Assembly (NCBI RefSeq): GCF_018873765.1
Contig: NC_057923.1
Span: 11,978,413 to 12,042,412, forward strand
DNA length: 64,000 nt
Source: Telopea speciosissima
Taxonomy: Eukaryota; Streptophyta; Magnoliopsida; Proteales; Proteaceae
Direction of reading: 5' to 3'
This document shows, one piece after another, positions 25,009-37,700 of this stretch; position 1 is the first letter of the stretch, and the number at the start of each line of letters is the position of its first letter. The position numbers and the translations under genes were made by a program. The notes beneath the pieces are model-generated. The model was not told the DNA's origin. It worked only from the letters and a program-made list of their open reading frames with translations, and did not search any database.

Positions 25009-26690
25009 CAATGCTTCTAGCTACTTGTTGAGTATAATGTAAGGGGAATAATGTTTTTTCATGTTCACCATTTTGAACCACATGGAGAAGCTGGCATTGG
25101 AAGTGTAGTATGACTCTTGCTTTAGCCATATGTCAAGTTTGGGTCTAATTATTCATAAATTTTAGGAATTCACCAAAAATTGTCCGCTCAAGAGAAGGCT
25201 ATCTAGATACCCCACATTGTTGTGTTCTTATGTGGTGGGATGATGTGACAATTCCAACCATTTTTTGTTTTTTGGTAACCAATTCCAACCATTAGATAGA
25301 TGAGGCATGGTATAGATTGGCCACGTGTTGGTGTTGGTGTTGGTGTTGGTTATAGTCAAATTTCAAAACTATTCTCTTTTAGAGAGAAGGTGAAGATTGG
25401 AGAGTTGAACCTATGACCTCGTAAAACCTACAACAATTGAGCATTGAGCCGGACATTTTCACAAAATTTGGGTCATGTCCAACATGCCCCTTTTGGAGTG
25501 ACCAAATGCCCAAGTACCTTCATGTTGTCAATAGTGAAACCAACCTATTGAAAGTGATTGGTCAACCATTTTCAAACTTTTACATTATTTTTCTTTCTCA
25601 AAAAAGAAAAAAAAATAAGGGGAAAGATTTCGTATCTGAGAGGGTGGGAGTTTCAAGGCATTAATTAATGGGTGAGGGTTTATGACTTTTCCAACTCTTT
25701 GTGAGAGGGGACACGACAGTGCATGCTTACACGGCCGTGTATGAAAACTTCTCCCAAAAATTTATATTGCCATTTATTAACATGTATATTTTTATTTAAG
25801 TAAAAAAAATTCATTTAAAACTCTGTTTATTTCTTGGTCAATAAAAACTTCACAGAAATTACCAAATAGATTAGTAGTACCTCAAGGATTGATAAGGCCG
25901 GCCCATTCAAACCCAGATCAAATTCATGGGCTATTTTCAATTTTCAGCTCTCCCTGGCTTTTCAGCCCACTACTCGTCTATCAAGTCCAATTCGGAATTT
26001 TCAAAGGGGACGTTCATGTCAACCTGAATCTACAGTGTCAACTGGAGCTTACATTCTATTTTCCTGTTGAAAAAAAAAAAAAAAAACAAAACTTTATTTA
26101 AGGAGAGAGATAGACACAGGGAGTGCTAACGTAGGCCATACTTTCGAACGGAGAACCACTTCACTTTTTCTTCTATCAAAAAAAGATCTTTGATATACCC
26201 TAGTACCGTCTCTGTCTATCTCTTTCGTTTTCCCATGAAATGACTTCGGTGTTCTCTTATATACAAAACTATTTTGCCACACCTAGGGTTTTGTCTTTTT
26301 GATAAACACCTAGGGGTTCAAAGCCTTGATTCGGAATCTAGATTGATCCCAACCAATTTTGATCCAGGCCAATTTTGATCCGATCTACATCAAAATTGGC
26401 TTGGAAAACCCCAGAATTGGCCCATAGATGTTAGGGAATACTAATTAAATTGATATTGGCTAGGCCTCAGGGATTCCGATATAATTTTTAAATCATTGGT
26501 CACACATTGGGGTGGTCTTTTATTACGTTTGCCTAGAGAACCCTCTTTCTTTATTTGTTTTTGAAGGGGAGAAGATTTGTGCATGGGAGATTCTCTCTTA
26601 TCGCTCGTTTATAAATAAGGGTTTTGGATATTTCGATGGAGGCTTTTGTTCCCATCCAATGGTTTTGTGCATGACTGTGCAGCTTTTGCG
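25009..26690. other. Intergenic, no gene seen
   Basis: A (TTGGTG)n-like short repeat is near 25330. About 26100-26290 is a GA/CT-flanked segment resembling MITE scraps near 8.4 and 24.3 kb (shared 'GTGTGGCCTATGCCA'-like words). No coding sequence is supported. Confidence 0.4.
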
Positions 26691-26699
26691 TTTATTTTA

Positions 26700-28130
26700 G
26701 GGTTAATTTTAAATGCCCCCCTTGAAAATGGCCAAACGTACGATTGTCCCCCTGAATTTTCACTAATACAACGTGCCCCCTTGCTTTCCAAACTAAGTAT
26801 CACTATAGTCCCTCCCGTTAGACAGAGACATTATGTGCTAATGTGTGACATTTTTTATACATGGTTAGACCATTCTGCCCTTGGTAAAATGAAATGACAA
26901 AAATGCCCTTACTTTAAAAATAATAAAAAAAAAAAAACTGCAACCCATCTTCCCCTGAGTTGCAGGTATCCGTCAACCCCCATTTTCCTTCCTTCTGCTC
27001 TCTCTCATCGATCAAAGCACCCTTTCTTTTTAGGGTTTCGACGTCACACCTTTCCCTCACAAACCCCTCTCTTTTTTCTTTTCTACATTCTCAAATAAAT
27101 CTAATCTCACCTCTTTTTACCGATTACCCCGATACCATTTCTCTCTCCCTCTGTTAGTTCTTTTTTTTTTTTGTGTTTTTTTTCTTTCAATTGAATTTCG
27201 ATTCTTTTTTGGATTCGTGGATTAGGATTTGGAGTTTCTTCGATCTGGGCTTGTATTGCATTTGCTTTGATTGTGGAACCCATGTTTCAATTGGGAGATT
27301 TTCAGTTAGATTTAGGGAAACTAGGGTTTGTCTTTTTGGGTAATTGATGTTCTTGCTGAGCTTATTGAATTAGTACATTGTAGAATAGAATTCTGCGAAT
27401 TTTCTTTCTTTCCGTTCGTTTTTTTTTTTTTTTTAAAATTTGTGATTTTGTTTCCTCGGTTTTTCTTCGGCGACTTCTGTGAGCTGGATTCTTGCTAATT
27501 GGAGCTAAAATGCGATTCTCTGTATATCTTAAATACTTGTCACTATTCTGAATTGGTTGGTCTTCAGCAGCTCGATTATATTCAGGTAATCTCTTTTTAT
27601 GGGTAAAGTCCGCTGATTTTATTGCAGCTAAAGAGATGGGGATGGGCTTTTAATTTCTGATTTAGTTCCTTAATTTACAATTTTTTTTTCCCGATTTCAG
27701 GGGTTCTCTGACTTTGCAGCTTCGATGATTTCCAGAAGACGGTTTTGATTTCTCTCTGCTTTCTTGCTAATTTTGTTCTTCTGTGATCAACCATTTTTGC
27801 ATTTAGTTCTCGTATTAGTCTGTCGTTTTTTACTGCTAATGCGGTTGAGAAAACGAAGATTGGAAGAAATCGAAGAAGGAAAGAAAATGGGGGTTGAAGC
27901 ATACCTTTTTTTTTTTGTTCTAAGGGTATTTTTGTCATTTCAGTTTATCAAGGATAGAATGGTCTAATCATGTATAAAAAATGTCAGACGTTAGAACATA
28001 ACAGTCTTAGACTAACGGGAGGGACTATATTGGTATTTAGTTTGGAAAGCAGGGGCACGTTATATTAGTGAAAGTTCAAGGGGGTTAACCATACGTTTGG
28101 CCATTTTCAGGAGACATTTGGAATTAACCC
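26700..28130. mobile_element. Mutator-like element with long TIRs (Pack-MULE candidate)
   Basis: Long terminal inverted repeats of about 170-200 bases start GGGTTAATTTTAAATG on the left (from 26700) and end GGAATTAACCC on the right (to 28130). Both contain 'GGCCAAACGTACGATTGTCC' or its complement and 'CACGTTATATTAGTG'. A perfect 9-base direct repeat TTTATTTTA flanks the element (26691-26699 and 28131-28139), the hallmark of MULEs. The middle (about 26940-27900) has no transposase. It looks like a captured gene start: a CT-rich leader, then T-rich intron-like stretches with a donor (TATATTCAG/GTAATCTC near 27583) and an acceptor (CCCGATTTCAG/GGGTTCTC near 27700). Confidence 0.8.
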
Positions 28131-28139
28131 TTTATTTTA

Positions 28140-28702
28140 AAGGAAAAATGATTCTTGTCCAGAGAGTAACCTCTGCTAGTGACCTTTGTGTTTTTCTCTT
28201 CTTCTCATGAAATGACCTCTCTGCCCTGCCTCCTTGCCTTGGGAAAGTTGGGATACCTCAGAGTTCAGAGGACGCTGCCTGCCGTGTAGGCTACACCTCG
28301 GACATGAAATGACTAAAAAACAGCTTTGTTCTCCTTTCTACAATTCTGCATCGCGATCCCAATCCTTCTTCCTTGTTGAATTTTGAGCGCCAAAGTACCG
28401 TTAGTTTCGCATAAACAAATCAAGTCAGTTCTGGCGAGGCGGGGTCCTCTCCAGTCATTTGAAAGCACTGGTATTTATTTGGAAGTGCAGGGTTCATATG
28501 GTCCTATGGCCAAATCCCTCCAGTACTTCCAAGTGATTGGAGAGGATCCGTACTCATTCTGTGGTAATTATTCTCTATTGTATAAATAGGGACGAAGTGA
28601 ATATACATATATTTACAAGCACATTGGGGATTTGCAAATTGCGAAGCACGAACTGTAAACTTCTCAGCTGCGCGGGAATTTCTCATCGGAGGAAAACATT
28701 CC
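28140..28702. other. MTOPVIB upstream region and 5' leader
   Basis: Between the MULE and the MTOPVIB start. No clear TATA box or other gene was seen. The sequence directly ahead of the start codon is open in the coding frame for some distance, but no earlier in-frame ATG near it gives a better match to the family. Confidence 0.35.
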
Positions 28703-31700
28703 ATGGAGGTTTCCAACACTCAAAGCCTTTACCAAAATGTGCGTTAAATTCATTTTGAATCTTAGAAACTCTTTTTTTCTTCTGCTTATACTTTCTCTGA
28801 TTGTTCTTGTTCTTCACCTCTAATTTTTTTTTTTCTTTCTAGTTAATCTCCTCTGCCATCCAAAGATGCCGGATAGCTGAGGATCTTTGCAGATTAACGG
28901 TTGTTCTTAAACGCATTCCCGACTCCGATCCTCCGCTCGTCAGAATCTCATGTAAGGAACCTTTTGTCTGGAAATGTTGTTTCTTAAGCTTTCCTTATTA
29001 TTATTATTTTTAATACGTTCGTCTAGAGAAAGTTTAATAACATAGTTTTTTATTGATTTAGAATGATCGAGGAAGTTTTCTGTAAAAATTTATGTTCTTA
29101 AATTTCCTGACATGCATTGATGAATACAGTTGGAACTCACCTCTTAATTCAGAAATCCGAGGGTTTAAACAGTCAGTAGGTGCTAAGACCGCTGAATCAT
29201 TTTATCGCTTCTTAGCTAGAAGATTTTAAAGAGAATAGAGTCATTTAGAATGGATAACGAGTTCTGTAAATTTATGAAAATATCTTCCTTTCCATATTTA
29301 TCAGTTTCAGATACCGGCATTGGGAGCTGCTTGGAAGAGTTTCAAAACTTGAAGTGTCCGAGGAATAGCGTTTCTGACGACAATTTCGGTACGTGAGAAT
29401 TGATTAAACGTTATCACAATATATTTTCTCTTTGTTGTTGATCAAAATCATTGGATAATGTTAGTTTGCCTTGAGATTGCAATCACGTGCTGTTAGATAA
29501 ACGTTGATGTCATTTTGGCCGAGGAAATTGAGTGGTCTCACTCGTCAAAAGTGGTTGTAATTGCCTGCTAATAAATAAGGTAGCAAATTCTCGAATGCTG
29601 CTTCTTTTCTGATGCTGGAAATTGGAACTGGAAAATGATTGCCCCTCTCCGCAATAGATAATATTTTAGTTACAGGCTTTGGAGGGGGGGGGGGGGGAGA
29701 AGAGTCGAACCAGCGGCCTCTCCCTTGGACTTAGGCCAGCACTCTACTGCACTGGCAGCCACCACCACGACGCCAAGGTGCTTCCCTAGTTTGAGGCTCA
29801 GAGCATAGCAATATGTATTTATGCCCCAAGATTCGGACAGAGTCTAGGAACTATTGTATGTAACAATATGTGATCTATGTCTCACGAGTAGTGCTTGATC
29901 ACAGAAATGAAATAGATGGTAAACCTGTTGCTTTTGACACATCTCCAAAACAGTACCAATTGGGTCTATCAGATGAAAAGACCTTTTAAGTGGCAATGCT
30001 GGCTGTAGCTTCAAGACTTCGTCAACCATTCAAAATGACATATTACATGGTTCATAGACAATTTTGTATCGTATGGAAGGATTGATTTTTCTATACCAAG
30101 TTGAAAAGACTGCCTATTGATTTGGTGTTGGTGAGCATTTGCAGTGAAGTAAGACTTTTATGCATAGAGACTCGACATATTGTTATCAAAATCTATTCGT
30201 GCAAGTTGTTGAAGAAACTCTGGATAATTGAGCTAGAGCTCTTTTGATCTGTAGATGCATGGCAGGAATATGTCTGAGTTATTAATTCATTTAATTTGAT
30301 TCAGAAGCAAGATTAAGCAAGTTCATTTTTTTCATGCAGATGGAGTGCTTTCCGTCACAACTACAAGTAAGTTTTTCTTCTTTATAGTTGTAATCGCATT
30401 GATAATTGATCTCTTAGGTCCTTGTACAGTTCAAGAATACAAATTGTCAGAGTAACAGTTTTCCCGTGCCATGATCAAGAGTTCTACAGATTGCTGCAAC
30501 ACGTTATTTCTGCTTCATATAGAGCAAAAGTTTGTAGTTGCAGGCTTAGTGACCATCATTCCAGTCTCCAGGATTATAGTCTCCACCCCCCCCCCCCCCA
30601 TGTATATCTCAATTCCTATCATTTTATGATTTTCTTTATGTGGAGAATACTTGGCTGGTACACCTAGTGCTTTTCCTAGGGTTTCTCCTAATAGCTAAAG
30701 ATAAAAAATGAGCACCAGAGTAGCTAATAATGACAGTAATGGCCAAATAGATCTCTAGCTAGATAACAGAAGGCTTCAGACTGATAGCTAGCATGAACCT
30801 TCTGACAAACCCATTTAAAACAAATCAGGGGGAAGAAAGAATGTGGCACAGTGGAAAAGGATATGATGATGAACTGAAAATAGATGTTCTAAATAAGGCT
30901 TCTTTGACTGAGTGATTATTTGTGAGGAATTTCAGGCACATGTGACTGCAAGATTTTTCACTACCATATAAATTTGAAGGAAACTGTAGCTGCGAGAAAG
31001 CTGACAAGGTTGCCTTCAACCCCTAAGAATGGGGCAAAATTCAGGCAAGCATCTTCTGAAACAACACTTGGGTGGTTGCTTTCTCATATTTTCTCCCTCA
31101 CAACCAGTTGGAAATTCTTTCTTTTCCTTCTTTCAGTGGAACTGAAGTATCTCTGTCCACTTGCGAGAGCATTGAGGAGTTAATAGAAGGGATCACTCAC
31201 TTCTTCCAAAAGGTTTGGCTTGCTCCATTATGGGATCCAAAGTTAATGCATCATCTGCCTGGTTCAGCAGGTTTTCTTTTAGTCATTTAAACAACCATGT
31301 GCCACAACATTACCACTCATGCAAGTGCGCATGTGCACACAGACGTGCATGCGCACTCACTCCTACACTTGCAGGAAGATTATATGTGAAGTTATGGAAC
31401 TGCTTATGGGAAACAAATGAGGATGAAAGATAGAGGTATTAACTATGAATTTATTATTGGAAGCAATAAAAATAATAAGGGCTTAACTCTTAAATTATTC
31501 ACCCTTCAGTTAGGTGGTGACACACTATGAACAGTCAAATTGCACTGAAACCCCTGCAAAATTACAAATTCTTGTAGCTTTTGTTGGAGCCATGGTTTAG
31601 TCTCTGGAGTAAACATAAACAATGTAAGCCTTTGCAACTTCCTATCCTAGCCAACAAAATGAAGTTAATGCAAGAGAATTCTCACCACCCTAGTTTTATG

Positions 31701-34700
31701 GGGATTAGGAATCCAAAATCAATGAGGAAAGAGAATTGAAAGTCAAAGCAAGAAGAAGTTGATGAGAAGGCAATGAGTTGTATTCAGTAAAGAACCAATC
31801 ATTGTATATTTGTATCCTCAACTATATATAGACGAAGAGAGAATTGGTGGAAGAAATGCATGGCAAATATTCAGCTAACCAAAAATTTGAAGATACCTAT
31901 ACTACCCAAACACTAAAATGGAAACCAACCCCGATGATACAATTACCAGTACATCAGAAGCTACTAAAGTTAAGTGAAAAACATTACTATAGTGTATATA
32001 TTATTAAATATTAACATTATCATCATTGGTATCTCATTTTTTTGTCCATCATGAGTTAATGGGTCATGATTAACATCTTTTTCTTATCAAAATCCTTGTT
32101 GGTTCCAAATTAATAATGTTATTTATTTATTTATCTATGCCCTTGTTTATTGGCCTTTTGGATAATTATATTACATCTTAGTACTTGTAAGAGTACTACC
32201 TTTTCTCTTGGCAGTTATTTAAATACTCTGTTCATGAATCCTATGTTTTGGGTTTGTTGAATCAAACACTCTGATTTAATGTCTGATTATGAACTTTTGT
32301 ATTGAAATTTTTTCAGATGCTTACGAATGTTATGTTTTATTCGCTGACTGCCATTTTATTTTGCAACTGTTTCTGCAGATGCTTATCCTAAAAATTCCGG
32401 TAAGTTCAGCTCACTGACTCATAATGCTTTTTTATTGTTCAATGCTTCATGTTGATCCAAAATATCTTGTATTCATAGGACTTTTATTTCTCATTAGTTC
32501 TCTTCATTTCGCTGTGGTGAAAAGGGATGTAATTTTGCTTTTTTCAAATTTTATTTTGACCATTATGGCCTCATTAAGCAATGAATTTCTCGAATGAATG
32601 TGCTAATATGTTATAATGGTATTATGGGAAACACAAAGAGGGTGGGGGGATTGAGTTATTGACTGCCAACTTTCAAGCATCCTTTTCCTCCACACTTCAT
32701 ATCAGAGCACTTCTTGTTGCTCATATTTTCCATCGTCTTGGCATTGATTAATACTCTGTAAGTATCAGCATATTGTTTTGCTGCCTAACTGAACAATTTT
32801 GTATATTCCTTTGCTTCCCTCAGCTGTGCAGTTAGATGATGACTCATACAAAATGAATTGGTTGATTTTAATTTTGTCCAGAAGGTAGCAGTTGAACTGG
32901 TAGTTGAACGAGCCAATGGCCATGGATCGGGATATGAAAATCTTCTTTTGGCGGATGAGGGCATTCTTCTTTCTCTTCCCATATCAAATGTTGAACGCCT
33001 GACCTCAGGCCTTGAAGATTATGTTCTTAAGCATGGAAATATGTTTGATCAACAATGTTCTTCTTGCTTCTTAAGTAGGTTAGTTTCGCAGAAATAGCTG
33101 CCCTGTACACTTGCTGCTATCTATCTCTTTGCTTTTCTGGGCTGAAGTTTGAGTTGCTATTTGGTTTATGACTTATGCTCATCAACCTTGACTCATGCCA
33201 ATAAGTTTTAGGAAATTGATAGTCTGTCGTGGAATGGCACTATTTCATAGGGTATGTTAAAAGTTTAACCAGTTTAAGGGTACAAATCAGGCTCAATTTT
33301 TAACAAATATTATCTGGGCTGCGCCTGGGCTCAATCTGGTTCAAAACTTATCAACTCCCCAACCCAGGCCTAGCCCTCTTGCACCCCAAAACCAGTTGCA
33401 TCATGATTGATATGTTGAGGGTTGATGTCTTGTATTCTGTAGACTGGGTTTTGGGCTGTCTCCGAAGGGTTTACATGGGGGTAATTCAGGAAATTTGAAT
33501 CTCTTTATTTCTCTATAAATTTATGCAATGGTGGATTATTAGGGTTACTGGGAATTCTTTGTAAACACAGATAGGCATGAGGAACAGTGCTTGTAACCCT
33601 TTCTCCGTTGTTAGTGAAAACTGCTCTCATCTCACTGAAGATGTAGGCACCTTGCCGAACCGCATAAATACTTGTGTTGCAAGGTGTTTCGATTGTGTGT
33701 GATTGTTTCTTCTTTCTGTTTATTGAATTTTCTGCATTGTGAATAGGTTTCAGTTTCTACATTATGCATTACCAATGCTGTTAGAGTGGTGTCCCTGACC
33801 TAGCCTAATTATTTTGTGAAGCCCCACAAATACCATCTCATTTTCCTGAGAGGTATATGTTTCAATACATCAAGCAATTAATTTATGTCCTGTTTGTATC
33901 CATGATGATCAGCAATTGCTTTATTAAAGCTGAACCTGCCTATAAGAATCCTCTTTTTCTCATTAACATCAGTACATATTGTAACAGTATTGAAACTAAT
34001 AAACCAGTAATATCAGAAAAAGAAGAAAGAGAGAAGTTGATGAAATTCTACTATTCAGAAGAGAGCAGAATCGGTGAGTACAATTGCACACCCCTTGATC
34101 ATATATATAATAGGTTACAGCCTAGAATCCTAGATATAAAAGGAAACTGAATTAGATAAGAAATAGGAAACAAATCTATCTAGAATCTACTAAGAAATAA
34201 ACCCACAAGCAAGATATACCGCCATCTACACATGAGTGTATACATGACACATATGTACCCAAATGGTACACATGGGTCATGTACCCCTTACAACTTATAT
34301 CGGTAGACTTTGACACTCCCTCTCAAGCTGGAGCATATAGGTCAACCATGCCCAACTTGAAACAGTTCTTACAGAAGGCGGGTCCAAACAGAGGCTTGGA
34401 ATACATATCATCAAGATGATCAGCGGAGGAGACAAAAGGTGTAATGATGAGCTTTTTCATGACAGCACTCCACACTAAACAACCATCAACCTCGATGTGC
34501 TTTGTCCTTTCATGAAACACCGGGTTGCTGGCTATGTAAATAGCAACTTGGTTGTCGCAAAACATCTTCATAGGTTTCTTTTTTTTTGGGTGAATTCACA
34601 TCTTCATAGGTTGAGTGACCGGGAAACCCAAATTTTGAATTAGAGAGTTTAACCACATCAACTCAGCTGTAGTATTAACCATAGCTCTATACTCGGTCTC

Positions 34701-37700
34701 AGCACTGGACCTAGCCACAATGATCTGCTTCTTGTTACGCCGTGTGATTATTATCACAAAAAAATGTGCAAAACCTTGTAGTAGACCTTTTGTCTTCATC
34801 AGCACCAGTCAGTCAGCATCAAAGTATCCTACCAGATCAACACTCTAATGAGGACGTTAAGTGAACCCCTTTCCTGGTGATGCAGTTAGACGTTGGATCA
34901 AATAGGGGCTCTTCTTTGAGGTAATTCTCAGCTTTGTGGGCCCATAGCGACCTACAATCTTGGTTAACAGATCTGTAGTTGCATCACTTGGAGCCCCCTT
35001 CAAATATCTCAAGATTTGACAAGCTGCCTCCCAATGTATCTTCTTCGGTGACTGCATGAATTGGCTAATAACCTCACCTGCAAAAGATATGTCGGGGCAA
35101 GTAACAGTTAAATAAAGCAATTGCCCCACTGGCCTTCTATACTGGTGTAGATCATCAAAGTCTTCTCTAATAGTAGTGCCAAACTTCTGATGGGAATCCA
35201 TAGGAGACTCAATTGGTTTGGAGGCAAGCATACCAGTTTCAGATAACAGGTCTAGCACATACTTTCGCTGCGACAAGCTTATCCCTTTCTTACTTCGTAG
35301 TACCTCAACACCCAGAAAATACCTGAGAGCACCCAGATCTTTCAACTGAAAAATGCTGATGTAGATAAGCTTTTACTTCTGCAATGTCAGATGTATCATC
35401 TTCAGATATTATGATATCATTAACATAGACCACCAATATTCCATGCGGCAAAAGAAACTGTTGGTGTGGGAATGACAAATTTATGTTCCTTTGTAGATGT
35501 TCTGTTCAAATATTGGTGTCTAGGAACAGCAATTTGTCATTCCCAGACCAACAGTTTCTTTTGCCACATGGAATATCTAGTAGGGCCCAACCTCAGGGAA
35601 CTTGTCCATGCTATTATCTAGTCATAGGTCAATTCTTCGCCCAATTTTTGACTTCCCCGTGTGTCAATATAATGTATTGCAAGAGATAAATCTATATTCT
35701 ATTACGTTTTTTTTTAAAGGAGAAAGAAAAAAGAGTTAAGTCTGTTTGATGAATAGGGGCAAGATGGACCACCAAATTTGAGATAAGCTGTCCGTATCTC
35801 CCACATTGTCAATGTGGGGAAAAATAGTATATATTTTATGAGTACATTTTTGGCCCTATAGAAAACTCTGAATGAAGCCAACTCGAACCTTCTCAATTTT
35901 GTACAGCAGTACAGATATTATGGTTTATCTGTAAGTTTGTATTTTTTATTTCTAAGTCAATCAAAACCCACTGGCAACACATAGCATACTTAACACGTTA
36001 CTATTGAATTTGTGGATCCGTACATAATGTCTTGTCTTCTTTATATTGGCATAAATCTTCTAGATATGATTTATATGTGTTAATTCCACTTGTTAGGGAA
36101 CATTTGAAGGTTGGAAATGGAGTAGGATGCCGTACAGAAAGCGCCAGAAGCACCGGACAGGTGGTGGAAGCTGTAATTATAATAAGTGAATTACCAGAGC
36201 CATCAAGTGATTCAAGTCCGTCCTGCTTCAGGGCATGCAGTGCAAGAACAGAGGTTAAAAACATGTTACTGAAATTTCTTACCTTCATATATTTGTTATT
36301 GTTTTATGATATATCAACTTAAAAATAATCCTGGTATTGTTTTATGACTTATTGCAGGTGATAATTTATTAAAATTGAGTGCTCTCATTTGAAAAGTATT
36401 TGATCAAGGTCTAATAAATATCCAATTGTTTCAACTTGAATGGACTGGTTGGCCTAGGACCCAATGGCAATTTCAGCTGTGATATCACTCAACCTAAAGC
36501 CAGTTAAATCCATCAAGAGTGTCTGCAGGTCTTTGCTGAACTGTTTGTCCCAGGCAGTTGACCATTCAAGAAAATGCAACCAAAGAAAAGAAAATTAAAC
36601 AAAAGGAAAGGAATGCATAGATAATTTGAATTATAGTCTTAAAAAGGAGAAAAATAAATAAATTATCTACTTGAGCTTTTAACACAAAGTATGGAAAATT
36701 TAATTTTTCTTCCCATGAAAGAAATTCTGGGAAGAAACAGCCTCTATGTGAAACGGGGGTAAGGCTGCATGCATTATGACCCTCCCCAGACCCCGCATTG
36801 GTGGGAGCCTTGTGCACTGGTTATGCCCTTTTTATGAACGAAAATTCTGGCACATCCATATATCTCTCTGCTTCTGGTTTTAAGACATTGCAAAATTTTA
36901 CTCATTGAAGGAAAAAGACTTTGACAGGATAATGGTTGCTGTAACCTCAATATAAGGTTTTCCTTCTTCTTTTTTTGTGGTGGAAGGGGGGGGGGGGGTG
37001 GGGGGGAGATCATTGAAGGTCCTTCTTTGCTCAATTGCATGGTTGTACAACTTGTACCCTAGCTGTTTATATAATTTATTTCTTTGCTAATGGGAATTGC
37101 TTTACAGGTGTTATATTTCCAAGAGTTCTCACCATGTTCTATTCCTCAATCATCTCTAGATGGATTGACAAGTATTGACTGGAAAAGTTATGGTTTGGAC
37201 TTGGGAACAAATGTTTTGGATAGCAATGGCTGCGCAATTCTAGAATGGGAGAATTTGCCACCATATACCCATATTGATATCGTCATCCACTGTTACCATA
37301 AGAAATATCCAACATAATATTTAATGCATTATTTTCTTAGATGTCCTGAATAACTGCCATGACATATTTTTGAGTTCCCACTCTTGGGTTTAAATGTGCT
37401 TAGCCATTCCTTGACTTGTTGCCAAGGTCACAATAATACAAGCACAACAAAAGACTAAAGGTTATAAACACCTTGTAAAGAAAGCAATTAAAGTCGCCTT
37501 GGATGGTTTGAAGCAGAGGTATAAAGGGACTCTCCTCAGTGCACATGCTGTTAAGGTCTCTCTCTCTCTCTCTCTCTTTTTTATATATATATATATATAT
37601 GGAACCTACCTACATTGTATTTTTATTGTTCATGTTAGTAGTCCAAGCAACTTCATTTGTGGACAACCATGTTGTTGACTGGCTGTTGGACTTTGGGCTC

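Noticed and set aside
29674-29785. Possible tRNA gene
   Set aside because: A B box is present but no stable clover-leaf with standard anticodon loop; a C-run follows. Treated as a SINE.
33857-33912. Separate start of a gene at ATG 33857
   Set aside because: This is intron sequence that happens to be open into MTOPVIB exon 9; the AG at 33911-33912 keeps the MTOPVIB phase.
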